NCBI GenBank assembly: GCA_017993775.1
Contig: JAGOMA010000001.1
Span: 186,001-250,000, forward strand
Length of the DNA: 64,000 nt
Direction of reading: 5' to 3'
From: Chloroflexota bacterium
GTDB lineage: Bacteria > Chloroflexota > Anaerolineae > Promineifilales > Promineifilaceae
The number at the start of each line of letters is the position of its first letter. Within the stretch, counting starts at the first letter, position 1. This document shows, piece by piece, positions 36,334-45,190 of this stretch. A model generated the notes under the pieces. The model was given only the letters and a program-made list of their open reading frames with translations. It was not told where the DNA came from and did not search any database. The translations under genes were made by a program, and so were the position numbers.

Positions 36334-36366
36334 ACAAAAAGCGCCCCACGAGAGGGCGCTGTAAAA
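36334..36366 (-). terminator. Hairpin between Flp pilin and zinc-ribbon genes
   Basis: AGCGCCC and GGGCGCT form a 7-bp stem with a 7-base loop. A5 precedes and A6 follows on the plus strand, so the minus strand has TTTTT after the stem. It would end transcription from the Flp pilin gene. Confidence 0.75.
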
Positions 36367-36395
36367 AATAAATGAGATAAAAATGTAACTGTTCC

Positions 36396-36473
36396 GGTTT
36401 CTCTGGCAAGACCCCAAGGGTTTGATACCCCGCTAGTCCAAAATCTCAGAAGCAAACCCATGGGGTCTGTATA
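36396..36473. repeat. Dispersed palindromic element, family 1
   Basis: A near-complete copy: TTTCTCTGGCAAGACCCCAAG, then GGTTTGAT, spacer with TAGTCCAAAATCTCAG, and AGCAAACCCATGGGGTCTGT. It shares the whole spacer layout, not only the arms, with the copy at 52274. Confidence 0.85.
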
Positions 36474-36523
36474 ATTAAGTTACATAAAAATAAAGATGGG
36501 GCTGACTATAAATGATGCCCGGG

Positions 36524-36676
36524 TTATTTAGATAAACCCTCGGTGACGCGGCTAAACATATTACCTATCTGCGGTCCAAGAATGGTTAAAATTGCCACAA
36601 TGATAATGGCGACCAGGACAATGGTTATGCCATATTCGGTTAAACCTTGCCCCTCTTCGCGTGGCAGAAAAATCAT
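36524..36676 (-). CDS. Flp-family type IVb pilin
   Basis: A 50-residue prepilin with a short leader (MIFLPREEG) and the Flp signature QGLTEYG, followed by one hydrophobic helix (ITIVLVAIIIVAILTILGP). Cleavage would fall after the glycine before QGLTEYG. The ATG at 36676 is chosen because AAGGAGGTGAG lies 7-8 bases upstream, although the frame is open further. No tad assembly genes are nearby, so the machinery must be encoded elsewhere. Function is adhesion or surface filament formation. Confidence 0.92.
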   Translation of the reverse strand: MIFLPREEGQGLTEYGITIVLVAIIIVAILTILGPQIGNMFSRVTEGLSK

Positions 36677-37074
36677 CGAATTCTCACCTCCTTTTGTAAT
36701 CGCTAGGCTAGCAGGCAGGCAGATCTTTGTCAATGAATCCGCAGCGTGGTTTGAGTTGGCTGGTTCAGTCCAATCAATTTTGTTTTTTCGGCGCGGGCAG
36801 GAATGTGAACAACAAGATGAGCAATAATATGCTAAGGGTAATCCAATCCATGTGTGTTTCCTTGGACCTTTTGGAGGCGATATGGCGAGGAAGAAAGGTT
36901 ATGGGGGTGAGACTTACGGTACAGATACCAGGAATCTGGTATGCTTTTAAAGCTTTTCAAAGTAAGCAGGTGTTTGTAATGGTATTATGCCTCACGCGCG
37001 GGCGCACTTCACTGAGATACAAGTCATGATTTGGTGGGCAGCAGGCGTTTACGCAGGGCATTGGAGCAGGTTCG

Positions 37075-37959
37075 ATGAATTTCCGAAAAATTTTGGTTCC
37101 TCTAGATGGCTCGGAATTGGCGGAACGAGTTGTGCTGCCGGCCATACGAATTGCGGAAGGCGTGAAGGCGCAGGTTGTTCTTCTGACGGTGGTTATGCCG
37201 ACCCCGCGCCCAGATCGGCCCGGTTTGGTGGAACGGGCAGTGCAGACAAGCAAGTATGAGGCGGGGCTTTATTTGAAGTCGGTGCGCAGCCATTATTTGC
37301 CGGCGACGGTGGAGGTGGTTACGGCCGTTACTACCGGTCAACCCGCCAACGCCATCATCGCCTACGTTCAGGAAAATGATGTCGATCTGATCCTGATGAC
37401 CACGCACGGCCGTTCCGGCCTCACACGTTGGTCTTATGGCCGGGTCGCCGAAAAAGTGCTGCGCCGTGCGCCCTGTCCCACCGTCATCTTGCGCAGCCAT
37501 CAGCAAATTGTGCCCGAAGGCATCAAGCGCATTCTTGTCCCCTTAGACGGCTCGCGGCTCGCCGAACAGGCGCTGCCGCCCGCCCACGACATCGCCGCAG
37601 CTTTAGGCGCAGAAATTGTTTTGCTGCAAGCGATAGAACCGATGCTGCCATTTCCTTTTTCCGCCGCCAATGTCGCCGAGGAAGTGGAGACTTCGCCGGT
37701 GTGGGAATACCTGACCCGTGTACGCATCCGGCTGCAAGCCGGCGGCGTGACGACCCAGGCGGAGGTGGTTGTGGGGCCGGTGGCCGATGCGGTTATCGAT
37801 TATGCCGATTCGCACCAGGTAGACCTGATTGTCTTATCCAGTTTGGGTTCATCGGGGTTTCAGATGTGGGTGTTTGGCAGTGTAGCGGAGCGGGTGATGC
37901 AAGGCGCGCACTGCGCAACGATGGTTATTCGACAAGAAGAGACCGCGCAAGAGGATTAA
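37075..37959 (+). CDS. Tandem-domain universal stress protein
   Basis: A 294-residue protein with two UspA domains. Each begins with an ILVPLDGS strand-loop (residues 5-12 and about 148-155). ATP-binding glycine patterns are in THGRSGLTRWSYGRVAEKVL near 112 and SLGSSGFQMWVFGSVAERVM near 262, so both may bind ATP. GGAG is 10 bases before the ATG. Its stop is 3 bp before the next gene, so the two are one unit. The 341-bp stretch upstream (36734-37074) shows no gene or clear repeat. Confidence 0.95.
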   Translation: MNFRKILVPLDGSELAERVVLPAIRIAEGVKAQVVLLTVVMPTPRPDRPGLVERAVQTSKYEAGLYLKSVRSHYLPATVEVVTAVTTGQPANAIIAYVQENDVDLILMTTHGRSGLTRWSYGRVAEKVLRRAPCPTVILRSHQQIVPEGIKRILVPLDGSRLAEQALPPAHDIAAALGAEIVLLQAIEPMLPFPFSAANVAEEVETSPVWEYLTRVRIRLQAGGVTTQAEVVVGPVADAVIDYADSHQVDLIVLSSLGSSGFQMWVFGSVAERVMQGAHCATMVIRQEETAQED

Positions 37960-37962
37960 GAC

Positions 37963-38694
37963 ATGGTTGAGCGACAAAAATTATCGTGGCTGGCGGCTGC
38001 GCCGCTGCTGGTGGATGGCCTGGCCCTGGCGGCGCTGTGGTTGTGGGGGGGCACGGCCGTTTCCACCCTGCAAACCCCTTCTGGTTTTAACGCGATTTAT
38101 CTCATTGGCGCATACATTCTGATGTGCGCCGGCGTTTACCTGATTCGAAAATTAGAGCCGGGGCCAAGTGTGGGCGCGTGGGCCGAACACAGCCCGCTGC
38201 TGGCCCGCCCAACGCGCATTGTTTTGGGCGTTGTGTTTGGTCTGGCCATGATGACTGTGCTGGCTTTCCAGCTTGGCTACTTTAACTCGATTTTTGTGGT
38301 GGACACCCTGGCTTTGGGCGAAGGGGAATCGGCGACATTGTTTGCCTTTGCGCCGGGGGCGTGGCTGGGCATGTCTTTGTTGTATACGGCGTTTCTGGCC
38401 TTGAAGGTGACGCCGACGGTGGTTTGGGGGAACGGCCGTTACCCCTGGCAGGCATTATTTGGACTGCTGGGCGTGAATGCCATGTTTGTGTTTCTGGCCA
38501 TGCAGCTAAAAGCGGTTCTGGCGCTGGTCACAAATCCGGGCATGGTTGGCCCGGTTTTGCTGACATTTTTTGCTTTTCTGCTGCTGTTTGGCCCGCCGCG
38601 CCTGGTTTATCTGGCAAAACAACGGGGAGTGGGCGGCGTGTCCTTTCTCGTTTTTGCCTTTGCTGCGGCCGGATGGGTTTGTTTGGTTGGCTAG
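37963..38694 (+). CDS. Polytopic membrane protein of unknown function
   Basis: A 243-residue protein with about six or seven hydrophobic segments (near residues 8-28, 40-60, 85-105, 125-145, 160-180, 190-210 and 222-240) and very few charged residues apart from the KLEPGPS loop and a lysine/arginine pair near 218. I do not recognise a family. It follows the universal stress protein gene by 3 bp and has its own ATG, so it may work with it in the membrane. Confidence 0.75.
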   Translation: MVERQKLSWLAAAPLLVDGLALAALWLWGGTAVSTLQTPSGFNAIYLIGAYILMCAGVYLIRKLEPGPSVGAWAEHSPLLARPTRIVLGVVFGLAMMTVLAFQLGYFNSIFVVDTLALGEGESATLFAFAPGAWLGMSLLYTAFLALKVTPTVVWGNGRYPWQALFGLLGVNAMFVFLAMQLKAVLALVTNPGMVGPVLLTFFAFLLLFGPPRLVYLAKQRGVGGVSFLVFAFAAAGWVCLVG

Positions 38695-38751
38695 CGTTTA
38701 GCTGCGGCCAAATTTCTTGGTTCTGTCTGTTGGGGTTTCCGGGGCTGCCCT

Positions 38752-39909
38752 TTAATGGCGCGCAAAAAAATCACGCACGTTTACCAGCAGACGCTGCTGG
38801 CCCGCGCTGTCGAAGTTGTGCGGCTGGCCGGCGTAATGCAGGCATTCCACCGCCTTGCCCAAGCCTCGCAGCGCCTCGCACAACTGGTCCGACCAGATTG
38901 GCGGGACGACGCCATCGTCCAGGCCGTGGTGCAGGCTCACCGGCGCATGAATGCGTTCCAGGTGGTAGCTGGGGGAGATGGCGCGCAGCAAGTCATCGTT
39001 GGTGTCTAGTTCGATACGGCCGTCTTCCCCCCCAGACCATTCCCAAATTCGCGCAAAGTTTTTCTGCTCGTTGCCGCTCATCGCCCCGTACAGAGCCGCT
39101 GCGCGCACATCGCTGCTTACGGTGATGACCCGCAGCGCCACGCCCCCGCCCATGCTGTGCCCAAACAGGTAAATCGCGTCCGGATCGGCCTGGGCCAGCG
39201 GACCGGGCTTGCCGGCTTGCGCTTTGATGAGCGCGATCAGGTTCAGGGTGTCGATGGCGTAGCCGACGCGGAACAAATTAGGACCGGAATCGGATGGCGG
39301 GTAGTTGCGGTAATTGGGATGGATGACCAGATACCCGGCGTTGGCCAGGGTGTCGGCATAGGGCGTGGTATAGGCTTGAATCTGGTAATCGGCCGGATCG
39401 ACGTAGCCGTGCAGCACCAGAACGACGGGCAGTTTGTCGCCGGGGGGCGTGTTCATGAAGCCGTAGATGGTCAGGCCGTCGCTGGGATAGGTGATGAGGC
39501 TGCGGGTAAACCTGGGCAGTTCGGCCATTGTTTCGACAATGCGCAGCTCGCCGCCGCCGTACGGCCGTAACGCCAGTTCATCAATGGTCAAGCCGGCATA
39601 GGGGTCGGGCGTGGGCGAGGGGCCAGGGGTGGGCGTGATTGTGGGCACGGCCGTTGGCCAGGGCGTGCCGGTAGGCGCGGCAAAGGTGGCCGGGGCAGGT
39701 GTGTAAGTGCCGGGCAGCGAGACCACGGGAAAGGGATCGGTTGGCGTGGGGAAAACGGCCGTGGCCATCAGCGTGGGCAGAATCATCGTCGGTCTTGTGG
39801 GGGCGCAGCCGACCAGCAGGCCCATAATCAGGCCGAGCAGCAAAAATTTGGGACAGCTAAGAAAAATGTTTTCAGGTTTATGCGGGTCTGAAGAATGCAA
39901 TCCGAACAT
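38752..39909 (-). CDS. Alpha/beta hydrolase lipoprotein
   Basis: A 385-residue secreted lipoprotein (lipobox LLVGCAP near residue 35) with a Pro/Thr linker to about residue 100. The catalytic domain resembles dienelactone hydrolases and prolyl-oligopeptidase-type esterases: oxyanion strand VVLVLHGYVDP near 165, nucleophile LFGHSMGGG near 250, acid in HHGLDDGVVP near 330 and histidine in GQPHNFDS near 364. The triad looks complete. Substrate unknown. It lies 30 bp after the propeller protein gene in the same direction. Confidence 0.9.
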   Translation of the reverse strand: MFGLHSSDPHKPENIFLSCPKFLLLGLIMGLLVGCAPTRPTMILPTLMATAVFPTPTDPFPVVSLPGTYTPAPATFAAPTGTPWPTAVPTITPTPGPSPTPDPYAGLTIDELALRPYGGGELRIVETMAELPRFTRSLITYPSDGLTIYGFMNTPPGDKLPVVLVLHGYVDPADYQIQAYTTPYADTLANAGYLVIHPNYRNYPPSDSGPNLFRVGYAIDTLNLIALIKAQAGKPGPLAQADPDAIYLFGHSMGGGVALRVITVSSDVRAAALYGAMSGNEQKNFARIWEWSGGEDGRIELDTNDDLLRAISPSYHLERIHAPVSLHHGLDDGVVPPIWSDQLCEALRGLGKAVECLHYAGQPHNFDSAGQQRLLVNVRDFFARH

Positions 39910-39939
39910 GCTCCGGTCTTTGGGTTGATGTGTAATGGC

Positions 39940-41418
39940 TCACGGATTGGTCTGGCCCGGACTCCAAAACGGCATGTCGCCGCGCCCTAAATCGGTTGTC
40001 GGCCCGCCATCAACGGGGATGATTTTTACCTGGCTGCCACTTTCTTCCATCACGGATAAGACGATCGCGTCGCTGTTGGGCGACCAGATGTGGTGGCTGA
40101 GCGCATACTGGTCAAAAAACGGCAAAAATTGGCTGATGAACAGGCCAGAGGGAACAAAGGAGAGCGCCTGCCGTTCTTCGCCTGTTTCCAGGTTGATGAT
40201 GGCCAGATTAAATTCGTGGCGCGGCGGTTGCAGATTGGGTTTGGCGGCGATGGGGCGACGGCCGTCATCCTTCTTCATTACGTTGGTGCCAAAATCGTCG
40301 CTGTTGTCGCCGGTGTTGATGGTGGCCAGGTAACGGCCGTCTGGCGACCAGAAAAAAGCGAGGTTGGTATTGCCGCTGAGCAGGCGCGTTTCGCCCGATT
40401 CGGCGTCGAACAGACGCAGCGGTCCCCAGGCGGTGATGCTGCCTTCGCGCGCGCCGTTGGTAAAGGCCAGTTGGCTGCCCATCGGACTCCAACTGAGGGC
40501 GACCATGCCGGAATGTCGTTCCAGCCAACGTTCGCCCGTCTCCCGATTGGTGACGACCAGCCAGCTTGTGCCGTCACCCAGGTCTTCGGCATAGGCCCAG
40601 AAACGGCCGTCGGCCGAAATGCCGGGCGTCTGGAAAAAGCCGGGCGGGGCGATGTCTTCGGCGTTCTCGAAGCTGTCGGTGTTGAGCAGGGCCAGGCGGG
40701 CGTCGGACCCGGAAATGCCGCTGTGGACCAGCAATTTTTGGCTGTCGCTGGTCCAATTCCAATACACAGGGCTGCCGGTGGTCAGCAGACGGTCGTCCAG
40801 GGGCGTATCGGCGGCCACCAGCCGCAGGCCGATGCCGTGGCGCGGGTCGTTGGTGAGAAAGCTGAGCAAACGGCCGTCTGGCGACCAATACAGGTAAAAC
40901 GGGTTTTGCCGCGTGTCGGTGTAGAGGCTAACGGCCTCACTGCCTTCCTGGTCGGGCAGCAGAAAGATGGTTTCATCGCCAATGACGGCCAGCGAACGGC
41001 CGTCTGGCGACCAGGCGGGGAACTGGTAGTTGGTGTTGGTGTCGGTGAGGAGACGGCCGTTGTTGCCATCCGGGTCGATGGTCACAACCTGGCCGTTTTG
41101 GTTGATGTAGGCGATGCGGCCGGGCGGATTGGCGTTGGCGGCGGAAACGGCCGTGTCGCTTCGCGCCCGCGTGATCAGCCAAAGCGCGCCGACCATGCCT
41201 GACCCTAACAAACTAATGACCAGAACAAGAATCAGACCGGTGAACCAACAGCCCGGTCTGGTTGATGGATGTTCTGGCAGGTGAGAAGCGACAGGCAGCA
41301 CATCAGGCAGTGGAGTGGAAAGAACAATAGGCGGTTCATCACCTGGAATGCCCAAATCTGGCAGTTCAGGAATGAATGGTTCCGGGTCTTCAACAGGCCA
41401 ATTTTCAGATTCGTTCAT
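39940..41418 (-). CDS. Membrane-anchored TolB/WD40-like beta-propeller protein
   Basis: A 492-residue protein with an acidic, Pro-rich N-terminus, one membrane helix near residues 55-80 (GLILVLVISLLGSGMVGALW), and an exported propeller. Blade signatures of TolB/PD40 type recur: SPDGRSLAVIG, SPDGRLLSFL, SADGRFWAYA, SPMGSQLAFT, SPDGRYLATI and SPNSDAIVLS. No catalytic domain is visible, so a binding or scaffold role is likely. The DGR in several blades is encoded by the ACGGCCGT palindrome. It may be co-transcribed with the hydrolase downstream. Confidence 0.85.
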   Translation of the reverse strand: MNESENWPVEDPEPFIPELPDLGIPGDEPPIVLSTPLPDVLPVASHLPEHPSTRPGCWFTGLILVLVISLLGSGMVGALWLITRARSDTAVSAANANPPGRIAYINQNGQVVTIDPDGNNGRLLTDTNTNYQFPAWSPDGRSLAVIGDETIFLLPDQEGSEAVSLYTDTRQNPFYLYWSPDGRLLSFLTNDPRHGIGLRLVAADTPLDDRLLTTGSPVYWNWTSDSQKLLVHSGISGSDARLALLNTDSFENAEDIAPPGFFQTPGISADGRFWAYAEDLGDGTSWLVVTNRETGERWLERHSGMVALSWSPMGSQLAFTNGAREGSITAWGPLRLFDAESGETRLLSGNTNLAFFWSPDGRYLATINTGDNSDDFGTNVMKKDDGRRPIAAKPNLQPPRHEFNLAIINLETGEERQALSFVPSGLFISQFLPFFDQYALSHHIWSPNSDAIVLSVMEESGSQVKIIPVDGGPTTDLGRGDMPFWSPGQTNP

Positions 41419-41635
41419 GGATTATTTTGGTTTTGCCGGGTTTGTAACCAGGCGCTTGCTGCCTTTATTGGGTATCCGGCCAGTTGTTGCCGCTTGGCCA
41501 GGTTGTCGCCTCGTCTTGCAAGGAAGGCGTAGGCGTTTACTCTGAACCTCATGCTAACATGCTTCGCCAGTTAGACGAACGATCATGTATTTTTTTAGCT
41601 TTGTTCTAACATACATCTAACGTGGCATTCTTACC

Positions 41636-41964
41636 ATGAACGTGTCTGAGACCGATGAGGCCATTGTGGTGACGGCCGAACTGCCGGGCCTGAGCGAGAA
41701 AGATGTAGGCGTACCCCTGACCCAGGACGCTCTGACCATTAAGGGAAGGGCGAGCAAAAGCAGGAACATGAAGAAAAGGGTCGAGATTATTACCGGATGG
41801 AACGCAGCTTTGGCTCATTTAGGCGGGTGATGCCGCTGCCCCGCGGCATAGTGGACGCCGCCAAAGTGGAAGCCGACTTTGATAAGGGCGTTTTGCGGAT
41901 CACGCTGCCCAAGTTGGAAAAATCGCAGCATATTTCACGGCGCATCCTGGTGATGAGCAAGTAA
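41636..41964 (+). pseudogene. Hsp20 (small heat-shock protein) remnant with frameshift
   Basis: The first frame (41636-41780) encodes an Hsp20 alpha-crystallin start, VSETDEAIVVTAELPGLSE. Near 41780 the homology jumps one base to another frame, which encodes YYRMERSFGSFRRV, then FDKGVLRITLPKLEKS and ends at 41964. The normal N-terminal 40 or so residues are also missing, and the usual GERK segment is corrupted. The gene is therefore both truncated and frameshifted. No promoter or ribosome site is apparent. Confidence 0.85.
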
Positions 41965-42000
41965 AACGGGTTCTTCAGGAACTCAGGCGGTTGACAGCCC

Positions 42001-42054
42001 CTGATGCGTGAAGCGTGATGTGTGACCAGAGAGGTTTCACGCATCACGCATCAG
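42001..42054. repeat. Dispersed palindromic element, family 2
   Basis: Arms CTGATGCGTGAAGCGTGA (42001-42018) and TCACGCATCACGCATCAG (42037-42054) pair over 18 bases with one mismatch. It lies downstream of the Hsp20 remnant. Confidence 0.85.
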
Positions 42055-42141
42055 ACCAAACCCCATGAAATCCCAATGACCCCTAAAACGGAATGGGGCG
42101 CACTGCACCAGGACCGTAATAAAGGTCTCGGATCATTTTTA

Positions 42142-42175
42142 GGCCGGCGTTGGGTAACCAGCGCCGGTTTTTTGT
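42142..42175 (+). terminator. Terminator-like hairpin
   Basis: GCCGGCG and CGCCGG pair around a TTGGGTAACCAG loop, followed by T6. No plus-strand gene stops nearby except the Hsp20 remnant. Confidence 0.7.
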
Positions 42176-42228
42176 TGTTCCAGAACAGAAATTGGCCGTC
42201 AAGCAGCTTGTTATCCCGGTAAAACGTC

Positions 42229-42458
42229 GTTTGTACGCGGTTGGATGGCGTTTGTACGCGGTTAGATGGCGTTTGTGCGCGGTTAGATGGCGTTTGTACG
42301 CGGTTGGATGGCGTTTGTACGCGGTTGGATGGCGTTTGTACGCGGTTAGATGGCGTTTGCACGCGGTTGGATGGCGTTTGTACGCGGTTGGATGGCGTTT
42401 GTACGCGGTTGGATGGCGTTTGTACGCGGTTGGATGGCGTTTGTGCGCGGTTGATGGC
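42229..42458. repeat. Minisatellite: ten 21-bp units plus a partial unit
   Basis: The unit is GTTTGTACGCGGTTGGATGG plus C. Variation is limited to TTGG/TTAG, GTAC/GTGC/GCAC. The last unit is 20 bp. As 21 is a multiple of three, several frames stay open, but no start signal or neighbouring domain supports a protein. It fills the region between the Hsp20 remnant and the epimerase gene. Confidence 0.95.
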
Positions 42459-42483
42459 GGTGTGTGGGGGAGGGAAACGGCCG

Positions 42484-43386
42484 TTACCCCATTTTGATGA
42501 GGTGTTGGTGCAGTAACGTAAGACCCTGACGCAGGGAAATGGCGGCCTGCCACTGGATGTGCCCGGTTGTTTGCCCTACATTGGCGATCTGGCTGGCTTC
42601 TTCGCCGGGCCGGGAGGGGAGCGCGCCGGGTAACGGCCGTCCGCCCTGGCCTACCACGTCATAAATCAATTGCGCCACTTCGGCCAGCGACGTGGCTTGC
42701 CCTGTGCCCAATTCCACCGTGGTTCCCGGTTTCAGCGGCGCGTCTAGCATGGCCGCCAGCCCGGCGGCCACATCCGCGCCAAAAATCCAGTCGCGCTGCT
42801 GCGCCCCGGCTGTCATGGGAAAATCTTCGCCGGCCATGGCGGCGCGAAAGGCGGCGGGAATGAAGGCGCGTTCCGGCTGACCGGGGCCGTAGGCCTGGAA
42901 GATCATGCCGCCGTGGAGGGGCCACTCGTGCGTACGGCCGTACATGCGGGCAAACTGCCAGGCTGCGGCTTTGCTGGCTGCGTATACATTCATCGCGCTG
43001 CGCTCTCCCGGCGTGCGCGCCAGAATCATCTGGTTGGTGACGGCCGTTTTCTCGAAACAGGCGCGTGCCAGGTTGACCGTGCCGGTGACGTTGTGGCGCA
43101 GCGCCTGTTCCACCGGCAAAAAGGGGTCGGTGGTGCCTACGGCGGCCAGATGGATCACTTTATGAGGTTGGGCTGCTTGCACGGCGCGCAGCGTAAGCTG
43201 GAAGTTGCGCAAATCGGCGTAAACGGCCTCGTATTGTGGGCGAAGTTGGTTGAGGGGCGGCGGGAGCGGGGTTCCACTCTGGCTTTCGAGAAGGAGGAGG
43301 GTAACGGCCGTGTCCTCTCTTTGCAGCAGTTGAGGGATGAGAAAACGGCCGATAAAGCCGGTCGCGCCGGTCACTAAAACGCGCAT
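42484..43386 (-). CDS. NAD-dependent epimerase/dehydratase (nucleotide-sugar)
   Basis: A 300-residue short-chain dehydrogenase of the extended nucleotide-sugar group. The NAD motif GATGFIGRFL is at residue 7-16 and the catalytic YAASK (Tyr, Lys) near 131. It follows rfbG by 3 bp. In CDP-sugar operons the third enzyme reduces or epimerises CDP-4-keto-6-deoxyglucose, so it may make CDP-abequose, CDP-6-deoxy-hexose or similar. The exact reaction is not decided. Confidence 0.88.
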   Translation of the reverse strand: MRVLVTGATGFIGRFLIPQLLQREDTAVTLLLLESQSGTPLPPPLNQLRPQYEAVYADLRNFQLTLRAVQAAQPHKVIHLAAVGTTDPFLPVEQALRHNVTGTVNLARACFEKTAVTNQMILARTPGERSAMNVYAASKAAAWQFARMYGRTHEWPLHGGMIFQAYGPGQPERAFIPAAFRAAMAGEDFPMTAGAQQRDWIFGADVAAGLAAMLDAPLKPGTTVELGTGQATSLAEVAQLIYDVVGQGGRPLPGALPSRPGEEASQIANVGQTTGHIQWQAAISLRQGLTLLHQHLIKMG

Positions 43387-43389
43387 GGC

Positions 43390-44370
43390 CTATTCCCGCG
43401 CCAGAAATGCGCGGTACCAATCGATTGTCTCGCGCAATCCTGCTTCTAAATCGTAAATTGGTTCCCAGCCCAGCACTTGCCGCGCCTTTTCCGAGCATAA
43501 AAATTGATTCTGGATTTCATTTTGCACTTCGTCCAGAATAATCGGTTTGATGGCCGCCTTGCCGGACAATTTAATGATTGCCTGAACCATTTCTAACACC
43601 GAGACCGGGTTGTCGATGCCAAAGTTAAACGCCTGGCCGGCCACGTCTGGCCGGTGCATCGCCTCGGCCACGCGCAGGTAGCCGCCCACCACATCTTTGA
43701 TGAAGATGTAATCGCGCCGCATGGTGCCATCGGAACGGATGATGGGTTGTTCGCCGCGCAGCACGCTGCGGATGGTTCCCGGCACGATGCGGTTCCAGTT
43801 CAAATCGCCGCCGCCATAAAGATTGGCGCAGCGGGTTACGGTTACGGGCAGGCCGTAGGTGTGGGCGTAGGTGCGCGAGATAAGGTCGGCGCAGCTTTTG
43901 GAGACATCGTAAGGATGTTGGCCCTGGAGAGGCGTGTCTTCGCGGTAAGGCAGGGTGGCGTGGGTTCCGTAGGCTTTGTCGCTGCTGGCCATCACCAGCC
44001 GCTGCACGCTGGGATTGCGCCGCGCGGCCTCCAGGATGATCCAGGTGCCTTTGATGTTGGTTTCGAAGGTGGGCATGGGTACGCGGTTGGCTGTGCCTAC
44101 CTGCGTTTGCGCGGCCAGATGAAACACTGTGTCGATTTCATAATCGGCCATGGTGCGTTCCATCAATTCATAGTCGGTTACATTGCCGCGCACCACGTCG
44201 ATTTGTTTGCTGGCCCCGGTTCGCGCCAGATGCGTGTCGCCCAACCGGTCGCGGACCAGCCCCACGACGCGTGCGCCTCTGGTCACCAATTCGGCCGTCA
44301 GCCAGGAGCCTAATAAGCCTGAGCAGCCGGTTACAAATACATGTTTGTCTTGCCAGAAATCGTCGTTCAA
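43390..44370 (-). CDS. rfbG: CDP-glucose 4,6-dehydratase
   Basis: A 326-residue extended short-chain dehydrogenase. The NAD motif is GCSGLLGSWL near residue 15, the catalytic SSDKAYG segment near 130 and YDVSK near 152, and the region LYGGGDLNWNRIVPGT near 180 is characteristic of CDP-glucose dehydratases (RfbG). It turns CDP-glucose into CDP-4-keto-6-deoxyglucose. It is 22 bp after rfbF in the same direction, which supports the nucleotide specificity. Confidence 0.92.
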   Translation of the reverse strand: MNDDFWQDKHVFVTGCSGLLGSWLTAELVTRGARVVGLVRDRLGDTHLARTGASKQIDVVRGNVTDYELMERTMADYEIDTVFHLAAQTQVGTANRVPMPTFETNIKGTWIILEAARRNPSVQRLVMASSDKAYGTHATLPYREDTPLQGQHPYDVSKSCADLISRTYAHTYGLPVTVTRCANLYGGGDLNWNRIVPGTIRSVLRGEQPIIRSDGTMRRDYIFIKDVVGGYLRVAEAMHRPDVAGQAFNFGIDNPVSVLEMVQAIIKLSGKAAIKPIILDEVQNEIQNQFLCSEKARQVLGWEPIYDLEAGLRETIDWYRAFLARE

Positions 44371-44392
44371 AGAATGCTCCAGTCTCCCATCT

Positions 44393-45190
44393 CTAATCTT
44401 CCCACACCTTCCACGGCGGGTCTTTTTGCCAGATTTCTTCCAACAGCATTGTGTCTTTCATGGTGTTCATGGACTGCCAGAAGCCGGTGTGCCGGTAGAT
44501 CATCAACTGGCTTTGTTCGGCCAGGCGCGGCAGGATTTCGGTTTCCAGGTTTATGTCGTCGCCGGGGCCGATGAGGTCTAGCACTTCACGCTCGAAGAGC
44601 ATGAAGCCGCCGTTGATCCAGTAGGGTAATTGTGGGCGTTCGCTGAAGCCGGTGACGAGGCCGTCGTCGGTGGCTTGAACGACGCCGTATTGGAGGTTGG
44701 TTTGCACGGCCGTAATCGTAGCCATCTTCCCGTGCGCTTTGTGAAACCGGATCAGGTCGGTCAGGTTCACGTCGCTCACGTCGTCGCCGTAGGCCACAAA
44801 AAAGCGTTCGGCGCGGATGTAGCTGGCGACGCGGCTGATGCGGCTCGCTTTTTCGGTGCGCAGGCCGGTGTCTACCAGCGAAATTTCCCAAACGGGGTGG
44901 GCGGGACGGCCGTAAAACTCCACTTCCGGGCGGCTCAGGTCTGGTTTGCCCAAATGCAGGGTCATGTCGCGGGTCATGGATTCATATTCCATGAAATAGC
45001 GGCGGATCTGGTCTTGCCCGTGGCCCAGCGTGAGGATAAAGCGGTTCAGGTCGTGGGCGGAGAAGATGCGCATGACGTGCCATAAAATCGGCCGTCCGCC
45101 TACCTCTACCAGTTCTTTTTTGCGACTGGTCGAGCCGCGCATTCGCGTGCCTTCGCCGCCGCAAACGATGATTACCGGGATGTTTTCCAT
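44393..45190 (-). CDS. rfbF: Glucose-1-phosphate cytidylyltransferase
   Basis: A 265-residue nucleotidyltransferase with VCGGEGTRMRG near residue 9 and KKELVEVGGRPILWH near 24, FVAYGDDVSDVN near 130 and the C-terminal HTGFWQSMNTMKD near 240. The last segment and the MRGST form are typical of RfbF, which makes CDP-glucose. It begins the three-gene CDP-sugar operon, presumably for surface polysaccharide. No later pathway genes (RfbH, RfbJ) are in the window. Confidence 0.93.
   Translation of the reverse strand: MENIPVIIVCGGEGTRMRGSTSRKKELVEVGGRPILWHVMRIFSAHDLNRFILTLGHGQDQIRRYFMEYESMTRDMTLHLGKPDLSRPEVEFYGRPAHPVWEISLVDTGLRTEKASRISRVASYIRAERFFVAYGDDVSDVNLTDLIRFHKAHGKMATITAVQTNLQYGVVQATDDGLVTGFSERPQLPYWINGGFMLFEREVLDLIGPGDDINLETEILPRLAEQSQLMIYRHTGFWQSMNTMKDTMLLEEIWQKDPPWKVWED

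Noticed and set aside
40090-41202. 370-residue open frame opposite the propeller gene
   Set aside because: It is the complement of a clear TolB-like gene in high-GC DNA and its translation shows no domain pattern.
41636-41830. Functional small Hsp20 of 64 residues
   Set aside because: The alpha-crystallin domain continues in another frame; a 64-residue piece would lack half the fold.
42229-42458. CRISPR array in the 21-bp repeat
   Set aside because: Units are contiguous without spacers.
42229-42516. Possible repetitive protein with RLDGVCT or PSNRVQT heptads in the minisatellite
   Set aside because: The 21-bp unit keeps several frames open on both strands by arithmetic alone. There is no ribosome site, no flanking domain and the last unit is 20 bp.
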